From Canna indica (lineage: Eukaryota; Streptophyta; Magnoliopsida; Zingiberales; Cannaceae): a stretch of 64,000 nt of DNA. The notes beneath the pieces were generated by a model. That model searched no databases. It was not told the DNA's origin and saw nothing but the letters and a program-made list of their open reading frames with translations. Shown in pieces: positions 24,351 to 35,000 of this stretch; the stretch's first letter is position 1, and each line of letters opens with the position of its first letter. Location: contig CP136896.1 of the NCBI GenBank assembly GCA_034359265.1, positions 21,483,501 to 21,547,500 of the forward strand, in the 5' to 3' direction. The translations under genes were made by a program, and so were the position numbers.

Positions 24351-24483
24351 ACATGTTTACTATAAATTAATTAGTTGTATATATAAGTTTAGCTATATGG
24401 TTATTAATTATCTATTTAGGTTCCTTCTTCTCTGATTCAGTTGTCTTTGCTTTTTCTTTTACTTCCGTACTCAAAATGATAAT

Positions 24484-24890
24484 ATGTTTGACTTAGTAAG
24501 AGATATCAATGTTGGCTCTTAGTATAAGATATGTAAGATCAAAGTGAGAATCATAAGATTATGGAGAGTGCCAAATTTCAAGGATTTAAATCAAAAAGAT
24601 TTTATTGAAATGATTGTTATTGATGAAAATATAAGATTATGCATATTGTTGCTTATATTTTTTTGTATTTTTTAAAATGATTTGATGACAATGTAATATT
24701 ATCCATGTCCTAATATTATAGTATTGATATCAACGGTTGTCATGTGTATTTGTACGGAGATGTTCTTCAAGAAGGAAATGCTTATATTCTTTCCAACCTT
24801 TATGTTGCTTTGAATAGTATGAAATTCAAACCAAATAACAATACATAAATTCTGACTGTTCTCCAAGCAGAACAATCAAGTACATCATAT
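24484..24890 (+). pseudogene. DUF223/RPA-like OB-fold remnant
   Basis: One frame reads FDLVRDINVGS, then a stop, then KICKIKVRIIRLWRVPNFKD and a FIEMIVIDE-like stretch. This is the pattern of the DUF223 OB domain (W-x-[IV]-x-VR-x-SRLW-x-P, then IEMVLVDE). After a gap of about 130 bp that may be a decayed intron, GDVLQEGNAYILSNLYVAL and a KFKPNNNT-like part follow, as in the next segment of this family. Such genes expand in plants, often with Helitrons. Stops at several points mark it as dead. No Helitron end was identified. Confidence 0.5.
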
Positions 24891-24899
24891 TGATGTATT

Positions 24900-26036
24900 T
24901 TGTCATTCATGTTAATTCATTCTGCTTCACCCCATTTTTTAAAATTTTTAATGATATGGAAGAGGACAAGGATTTGATTGATACATTTTTTGATTACTTT
25001 TACGTAACGTCAAATCTTTTTTTACATACTGTTCTTTTGGACAAAATGATAAATTTATTTTTATCTTTTTTATATTGTTATTGGTTTTCTTATTAGAAAA
25101 GGGGACTTAATTGAGTTTTCAAAAAATTACTAGTGGTCTCATTACATTGTTATCGAGCTGAATGATCTTCGGTGAGTATTCATTTTAATTATTAGAATAT
25201 TCAGTATATAATTTTTTTTGTTTCTATATAATTTTATTTTCGTTTAACATTTAAAATTATCACATATTTTAACGGGTAGTGAAAAGCTTCGCTGCCGGCA
25301 AAACTTTGCTCTTCGATTTTAAAATTTTCTTAAAGAGAATTTGGCTAATCATTATGTCATCATTATTCAGTTTGCTAACTTAAAGTTATTCAAATGTACT
25401 TTTATATTTCCTTTAGTGTACGTAAGTTTTCTAATGCTAATTTCACTTCAAGGTTATTCATAAATGCTAATCTTCAACGAGTCATTGAGTTTAGAAAAAA
25501 GTGCATCTTCTAATGTAATTTTTTTTCATTTCTTTATAGGATTGAATTTATTAATGTTCATGTACTCTATATATGCAACTTAAATTTATTTAATTTTTTA
25601 TATTTATATATATTATATTCATTCTAAAAATTCGTGTATCAGATAGGTAATTAAACTAGTGATAGCCAACTAATGAAATTATTTGTAGGCAAAAGTAATG
25701 AGCAACTATTTTAGAACTTTTCTAGATGTATCCTATAAGATTTGACGTCAAAATACTTTTGTAGAAAAATGCATTCCATCATTAAAAATGACGTCAGCCA
25801 TGGCAATTTTAGTGGGTGACGCCTGACGCGACCACGGAAGAGACTCATTTTGATTTTTTGGTAACAACTGAGATGAACGGAGGAGACTCCGGCACATTCA
25901 AAGCGAGTCGCTCCGCCGTCTCCCATGTCAATCCCTAATAAAAAAGATTTAAATACCAGGATTTGGAATATTCTCTTGCTTTCCTACTAAATCCCCTCCT
26001 CGCAAGGGGACAGGAGAGCGAGCGCGAGAGAACGCG
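24900..26036. other. AT-rich intergenic DNA and promoter region of the PLD gene
   Basis: No coding sequence recognised. Composition becomes less A/T-rich from about 25700, and 25960-26036 is a GA-rich leader running into the PLD start codon. A core promoter could not be placed with confidence. Confidence 0.4.
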
Positions 26037-29000
26037 ATGAAGCCCTCGTCGCTCTTCTTCGTCCTCTTCTTCTTCGCTGTAGCCGCCGCCTCTTCTTCTT
26101 CTTCTTCTCGTCCTCAATGCAAGGCGTGGCTCGCCCAATCCATCCCCACCGACATGCCCCTTCTCCCCCGGGTCCCCGGCGTCCTCTCCACCGGTGAAAT
26201 CCCTAACAAATTCGTAGTTGGCGCCTTCTTCGGTTGGTTTCTCGATCTAGGATTGGATGAGTGAATGATGGTGTGTCTTGGGTTGTCTCAGGGGAGGTGC
26301 TGCGCTGGCTGGCCGGGAACGCCACGAAGAGGTTGGATATAATCGCGCAGTATTGGCAGCTTCTGGCACAGCCGGAGAACCCCAAATCGGGGGACTACGG
26401 GTTCTCGGCGGAGGAGATGGAGAGGTTCGGTGCGGGTGAAGGGCGCGCGGTTTACAAGTCTCTGGAGGATGCTGCCGACCGGAAGGTTGATCTCAGGCAA
26501 GCTTCTAATAACTTATTTCCTGAACGCCAATGTCTCTGCTCGAGATCATGAAATAGCTCTGTTTCTGAGTGGAGGAAGTTTGAGTAACTCATATATTATA
26601 TTCTATTTTCAATTGCGAATTGATCGAACCTAAAACACAAATATGCATCATAAATTTATAATTTTATGATTAGAAAACATGTTAGTTCTGTGTAATTCTT
26701 CTTATTTATGCATCATAATTTTATGAAACACTGATGCTATTAGTTATGCTATTATGTGGAAGATTTTAGAATGTGCAATAGTTTAAAAAATCTTCTGGAG
26801 GATTTGAATCTAAAAATTATTTGAAATGTCGCATGGAGAAGTTGGACTGCTAATCAATGATGGTAAAACATGACGAAGTTGCCATTTCTAATGCAGTCTT
26901 CTAATGCACCTAATTCTTTTGTGATGGTTCATTTGAATTTTCCATATTGTTCAGCATATGAAGATTATATGAAGCATACACAGGGAACAAATCATAGTAA
27001 ATAATCAGATTTCTATAAAATTTAATTTTCTTGAAGTATTAAACAATGCATTTTCCTTTGTCAGCTTCAACCTTCTTTTTTTGTTACTTCTTGCTATACA
27101 CTTTATGGAATATGGACAAATATCCTCCTAAGCTCTCCTTTTCTGCAGGTCCGCTGGAGATATTACTATAACTATTGTCATAGACCTAGATTATTTTGAC
27201 AATGTGCTTTCCATTTATTCTGTGTATAACTGTAACATCTTCAGCTGTTTATTTGCTAATAAATTATTAAATAAGAGTTAATTTTTCTTCTTGATTTATT
27301 AATTTTAAAAGTTATTTTATTTCATAAACTTTCAAATCATGCATGTCTAACTCTCCTCTCCTAGCATCTTACTGGGCACCTCAGCTAGTATCTACTTTAA
27401 GTTTCATAATTTTGGTTACTGGCTCTCTTTCTGCACTGTATGTTTCTTTACTGTAATAAGTGATAGATCATTTCTAGAATTTAACAAGCATCACATATAC
27501 AAGATGCTTCTTATTTTTTCAAAATATTCTTGTTTTTTCTCCATCAGTGAGCACTTGGTAAACTTCAAACAAGAAAGGTTTAGTAAAGAAAGGTTATGGT
27601 TATTTGTTCGAGTAATTTTCCCATTTATTTGAGATAATTCTGCTTTGCATTCAGAATTCTTCAGCATTCTGGTGTTGCCCCAGATTTCGATCAAGAGTCA
27701 GCTGATCTTGCTTTAGGAAGACCAAATGTACAAAATGTGACCTTACTGCTTGGTGATTGGTGGGGATCTGGGATTGTCCATGCAAAAGTCTGGATATCTG
27801 ATGGTAAAGACATGTATATTGGTTCAGCTAACAACGATTGGAAATCTCTCACTCAGGTACTCAGATTCAATGTAACGTAGTAGTTTAAATGTCTTTTCAT
27901 GACAAACTTCTAATTTAGGTTGTAGCATCAATTAGTACTATAGTCTTCTTTTAACCATGACATGACTCATTTATCCTTGATTAGAATAGTCTGATAAGTA
28001 ATATACAAGCAACTGTTTGATTTACTTCCATTACAAGTTTTAAATTGTTATACAGGTAAAGGAGGTTGGGGTTTATCTTGTTGGCTGCCCTAAAATAGCC
28101 AAACAACTTGAGATCTACTTTAACAACCTTTGGACACTCTCCTTTCTTAATTCCACTGATTATACAAAAAAAGTTTGGGATAAACAATGGCAAGCTAAAA
28201 GAAAAGTGCCTTGCTGGTCGCATTTCATCCATGAAAAAGACAGATGCAGGTATATTCAAATTTCATCAATACTTTATACCATGGTTTAAAAAATCGCCCG
28301 AAACGGTACGGTAAGCCCGGTATTTACCGGTTTTTGGGGTTAGCGGTATTCGATATACCCGGTATTTGAAAATACCGGGTATATATGGTATACCGGGCGG
28401 TATATGGCGGTATTTCGCTATATACCGCCCTGTCGGGCTGTCGGCCACATTTGTCGGCTTGTATCGCCCGATATCGGGCGGTATGTGATATATACCGCCC
28501 AAACCGGGCGGTATTTAATCGGCTCTCTAGCCGTTTGGGGCCGGGTTTGGGGTGTTTTGGGGGCTATATAAAACCCTCAAAACACTCTTTTCACTCTCAC
28601 TTACCCCTCTATCCATCAATCTCTCTCACATCTTTTTTTATTAAGTTCTACGTCGAAATTTTGTCGAAATGGCGCCGAAATCTCAAGCCGACCCCGCATG
28701 GCAGCACGGTTGTCGGTTGGAGAAGGCTCATCACTAGCAATGCCTCCACTGTGATATGATTTCACGTGGTGGAGGCATCACTCGATTGAAGCAACACTTG
28801 GCCGAAGGATATCCCGACGTCGTCAATTGCTCCAAAGTACCGTCCGAAGTCCGAAAGATGTTCAAAGCACAACTCAACAACAAGAAGGAGGAACGTCTTA
28901 AGAATGCAGCTCAACAAGCCGAGTTCGACCGACGAGCTACCCAAAATGTCAGCGGTGACCATTATGAGGCTCGAGGTGGCGATTACGACGAGGATGCGGA

Positions 29001-32000
29001 ATTTGAAGCCGACATCCGAGCTTCATTGATGCATCAACATTACGAACGAGAACGGATGTATTATCCCGAATCTCAATTCGAATATGACGGCGGCAGTGGC
29101 AGCGGTGGTATAAGCAGCGTCGGCTCAACTTCGGCTGCCGGAGCAATGGACCGAAGTGGTCCAATTCCCTCCGGTCCTCAAATTGGCCGGAGTTCTAGCA
29201 TGAGAGCACCTCAAACTCAGAGCAGAGGAGGCAACAAAGGAAACCTTCGTGGATTCTTCTCAAACCTCGGAGCAAGTGGTAGGAAAACTAATGTTAATAT
29301 TTTTGATCTTGATCCCAGGGCATTTCCTCCTTCATCAGCAAAGCAACAACGCATAGACGATATGTACGGCAAGCCGAAGAAGTGGGAGTTGGGGAAAGCC
29401 ATCTCCAAATGGTTCCACTTCAGCCGGATTCCCGCAAATGCAGCCAACAACCCGTACTACCGAACTATGGTGTCTACCATCCAAAAGGTAGGCCCAGGTA
29501 TTACCCCTCCAACTCCGTATGAAATTTCAGGACCTTTGCTTGAACATGAGGTCAAGGAAATAAATGAATGGATCGACGACGTCAAGCGGCAATGGGGGGA
29601 TTACGGATGCAGTTTGATGTGCGATAGTTGGACCGGACCAACCCGAATGAGCAACATCAACTTCCTCATCTATTGCAACAGGAGGGTTATCTATCATGAA
29701 CGCGTCCGATGAAGTCCATACCGCTCTCTACATCTTGAAGCTGATGAAGGAGGTGATCGAGGCGAATGGACCCCAGAACTTTGTTCAAATTATAATCGAC
29801 AACGGAGCCAATTTCAAAAGGGCGGGTGAGATAATTGAACTGGATTATTCTCACATATGTTAGACTCCATGTGCAGCCCATTGTATAGACCTAATGATGA
29901 AAGATATCGGTGATATACCGATGGTGAAGACGAATGTAAAGAAGGCGCAACAAATTACGCGCTTTATATACAACCACACATGGGTACACGCCCTTATGAA
30001 AAAATTTACAGAAGGTATTTTTTTAAAATAATTTATAGTATTTATTTATTAATTAGTTTAGGTGATAATTACTAATAATAATTCCATATTTTAGGTGAAA
30101 TTCTTCGACCGGGAGCGACTCGTTTTGCAACCAATTTCATCGCATTAAGGTCGCTCCAACAACGTAAGGCGGGCCTTCGATCAATGTTTACAAGTGAGGA
30201 ATGGTCTACATCAAGATATGCCAGAACTAATGATGGAAAGCAAACCGAGAAGTACATCCTCAACACACGCTTTTGGGATTGCGTTGCGGAGATAGTCGTC
30301 GCCGTAGATCCATTGTACAAGGTTCTATGACGGGTGGATATGGAAAAGACGCCTCAAATGGGTCATATCTACCATTATCCACCAAGCACAAGAAGAAATC
30401 AAGAGGGTTATGATTTCTCCAACCAAGTATAAACCCTTCATCGACATTATCTCCCAGAGGTGGAAGGATCAAATGGGTCGTGACATACACATCGCGGGTA
30501 ATTTTTTATTTAATTTTCTGAAATTTATTTAATTTTAATTCATTATGCTAAATTACTTATTAGATTTATAATTTTTTGTAGAGTATTATTTAAATCCCGC
30601 AAACCAGTATCGATATGATCTTGGAACGACGGATAGTTTGTTATATCCGTTTCACAAGGTCATACAACGAATGACGACATCAATCAATGAAGTGGCACAA
30701 GCTTTAAATGAATCAAAATATTTTCGAGATTCAAGTGGCACTTTCGGAGATCCATTTGGGAGATTCTATGGATCCAGGTAGATATAATTTTTTCTCAATT
30801 TATTTATTAATGATAAAATTGGTAATCTCGTTAGTCGTTACTAATATCAATTTTAAATCTATTGCAGTTGAATGGTGGTTGCAATTTGGAACCAAAGCTC
30901 CAACTCTTCGGAAGATTGTAACACGTATCCTCTCGCAAACCACATCATCAACTGGATGCGAGAGAAATTGGTCGACCTTCTCCTTGATTCATACCAAGCC
31001 GCGCAACCGGCTTTCATATGCCCGATTAGAGAAGCTAGTATACGTTCATTACAACATGCGGTTTCGAATGCGGACATTAGAAAACGAAGATATTCAACAT
31101 GTAGATCCATTCGATGTCGAGTTCGTCCAAGGCGATGCGGACCCGATAATTGATTGGTGGAGTGCAATGGAGAGCGACTAGCCTCTTCTTGATGAACCAG
31201 ACGATCGGCCTTCACCAATTATATCTGATGCACTTGGGTCTGAGAGCCAACCAGAAGACATGGCCATTTCTCCCTTGGACTCTCAACGAATTCGGTAAGC
31301 AAGACGCCGACCGGAATCGGACTCTCCATCTTCCTAATCAAAGGAAAAAAAGAAGGCATCACCTTCAAAGGCAAAAGGCAAAGCCAAAGGTAAACGACCA
31401 ATTGATCATTTGGATGCGATTGCAGAAGTAGAAGAGGACGAAGAAGACGAGCCCTCCGTTCATAGCAGTAGCAGCACAGAAGACGGAGGAGATGATGATG
31501 ATGATGATGGAGCTGGTGGAAAAGACATCGTCGTGCCATCAACACTGCCACCTGATGATTTATGGACAAATGAGCAATATTTCGATCACGCCACCCAAGA
31601 TGATGACCATGGTGCTAGAACCGGACAAACAACTCAGGTGTACAAGAAGAGAGGTCCGCGTCGAGGAGGTGGACCGACAACTTTGCAAGATTACCATCAC
31701 GATATGATGAGTAGTTTGCAAGAGGTTTCTGAATCCACCTACTCTGTATCCAGTACCTACTCAACTGATGATACAGGGTCTAGTTCTTGGAATCCCAACA
31801 AAGAAACGCTAATGTCAATGTGGTATAATGGATACCGAGGCATTATGCCATGGAAAAATTTCTAAATATGGGCATTAGAGACCTACGGTGTTGACCTTAG
31901 TCGTGTATGTCCCGAAGGCCAAGATATGTATGGCCCGTATGGGTATGACGGACGTCATTCGTTCACATTTTAAATATTGTATTCATGTAATTGACATTTG

Positions 32001-35000
32001 AATATTGATTTTAAGCATTTCTTTATCAATTATGTTGTTATTGAAGATTTGGAGCTATTTCTATAATTAAAAAAAAACCGGTATGGTGTTTTCCGGTATG
32101 GTACGGTACCAGTTTCGGCTAGGTACCGAAATCGGTACCGAAATTGATACCGAAACCGAGATTTTAAACCATGCTTTATACCAAATTACCAACTGGATTA
32201 TCGTTTGTTTTGTCACAATAGTTTTCTTTTAGATTTTCTTATCTTCTATTATCAGTATTAACTTGTATGTTTATATGGAATTATGGATTATTTTTTTTAA
32301 TGTATTATGACTGCACATTCATGGTATTTCAGCATAGTTATCTTTGTCAGAACCAATTTGACCAATTTTTCAATTAAAAAATTAATTATATTAAACCATT
32401 TGCATCTCAATTCATGTGTGCAAAGATGCTACAAGTAGACCTTGAATCCTTGACCTTTGATGACATGTTTGGCTATCATAACCATCTAAGTTAGTAGAGG
32501 CAGATCAATTTGTATGTGTTAAGAAGTTAGTTGGCCTAACTCACCCCAAAATATTTAAAGGCTATCTTGGCCATATTATTAACCAATGTGAGACTTTATC
32601 ACACCCCCTCACGCACACGATTGGACATCTGAAGCGTGGAGTTTTGCAGGACTGGACATCTACAGGTGGTACACTATCAACCATAGGATAGGCTATGGTT
32701 AGGCTCTGATACCATGTTAAGAAATTAGTAGGCCTAACTCACCCCAAAAGCTAGCTCATGGGAAGAGGATTGCCCAAACTATTTAAAGGCTATTTTGGCC
32801 ATTTTTTTAACCAATGTGAGACTTTAACACACCCCCTCACGCCCAGGATCCAATAATAATACCATGTTAGAAAATCCGCATTAGGGAAGCTTACTAGGGT
32901 TTGAACTCTAGACCTCTAGGCAACTTATAAATTGTTGCCACCAACTATGCTAGTCACAGTTGGCCTTGGGGTGAGTTAGGCCCACTAATTTCTTAACAGT
33001 ATGAATCAAGAATATTGTTAACTATTAGAATCGAGTTAAAATATGGTTTGTTTGTTACACCAAAATACCATGTATTTCAAATAAAAATATGTATACAAAT
33101 CAATAGTTCAATATTTTTTACCTTGGATTTATGGCTGTTGTTTCATATCAATATGAAGCACCGTTATTTCATAATTCTTTACTTTCTCTTCTTCTTCATT
33201 ATCTAGTTGAGGAAAATCATAAGAATGAACCTTTTAATCTTTAGCTTGCTGTAGATTTTGTAGTTAAGTGATTTCATATCTCACAATTTCTTTTCTTTAT
33301 TTAATTTTACAACTTTCTAGCTTTTTTTGGCTAAGCACTAGGCTTTTGAAAGAAGAGATTTATGCTTTTCAAATTGAAGGTTGAGTTTCCAACCCATGCA
33401 ACTTGGAACGAAACCATTAACCTTTGATCAAACTTTAGCAAGATAATGCATTTTATTGTTTATCTCCAGCCTGCTCATGAAGTAAAGCATATTCCATGCT
33501 GGCGAAGCACATCTCTTGGAGATAGTTTAGATCATGGTTTAAAATCTCGGTTTCGATACCGATTTCGGTACCTGGCCGAAATCGGTACCGTACCGTACCG
33601 ACACTCGGTACGGTCCGGTACGGAAAACACCATATCGTTTTTTTTTTTCTTCTTTTTTTTAAGAGTTGGATATAACTCTAATAATACATAATTGATGAAT
33701 AAATGCTTAAAATTAATATTCAAATGTCAAATACATGAATACAATGTTTAAAAGCTATTTGGTACTGTATTACGATTTTTCACATATACATGAGAAATAC
33801 ATTAGAATTAATATAGGGCGACACATGGTATTCATCATCTTAGTTGATGTTGCACTACGTCTTATGTTGCGCTACGCAGAATTAACTTTTAATGTAATTC
33901 TCTTGTATATGTGAAAAATCTTAATACAGTACCAAATAGCTTTTAAACATTGTATTCATGTAGTTGACATTTGAATATTGATTTTAAGCATTTATTCATC
34001 AATTATGTATTATTAGAGTTATATATCTAACTCTTAAAAAAAAAAAAAAAACCGATATCGCATCATACCGGGCGGTATATGGCGAAATACCGTCATATAC
34101 CGCCCGATATACCATATATACCCGGTATTTTCAAATACCGGATATATCGAATGCCGGAATCCCCAAAAACCGGTAAATAGCGGACTTACCGTACCGTTTC
34201 GGCCGAGTTTTTAAACCATGGTTTAGATGGCTGTTTACTTATGGAATTTAATATACTTCTTTTGTTTTAAAATAATCTTCCTTATATTGGTTACAAGATC
34301 AGTATTCTCTTGGAATGGAAGTAAAAAGTCATAGGTGGGGGACATATCTTTAGGAACCTCTGAATTTAATGGTACTGATTCAAGATAATAAACTGAGTGT
34401 ATCCTCTTCATCAAAACATGGTAAGAACTATAATGTGCTGTGTAACAATGTAAATGAAGTGAGGATAAGAATGGAGCAATTAGTTGAGGGCTTCAACATG
34501 AATGCTAACTATAATAGGTTCAAGTTTCATTTATTAGGTACTAGGTAGGATTGTAACATAATTAAGATCTCAGAGAATATGACCTTGGCCCAAAAGGGCA
34601 TACACAAGATGATACTTCTTTGTGGACAGGTAGTGTTTCATAAACCATTTTAAGATACAATCCATATCAATCATGGGACTCTGGGAGTAACTTTTGGATG
34701 TCAATATCTTAGGTTCATGAAGTACTTAAATTCTAATTTGATTCATCCACAAAGTTCAAGTCCCCATTAAATCCAGCTACAAGTTCATATTTGTTAAATT
34801 TGATTAGGTGAGTCAGGTGACCCTATATTTCCAAAAGCTTCTATTAGGAAGAAATCCAATCTATTTAATATATTCTTAACACTTCCCTCATGTGTGCGTA
34901 AGCCACATGTGAACTGACTTAACTGAGAGTATATCTTTCTTAATATATACATACTAGCCGGTTCAAGTTCGGGACCTTTTGTCATGTTAATTTATCAACT

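Noticed and set aside
31219..31569. 116-codon minus-strand frame rich in His and Leu
   Set aside because: It is opposite to the acidic tail of the hAT transposase (GAT repeats read as ATC/CAT), a composition artefact.
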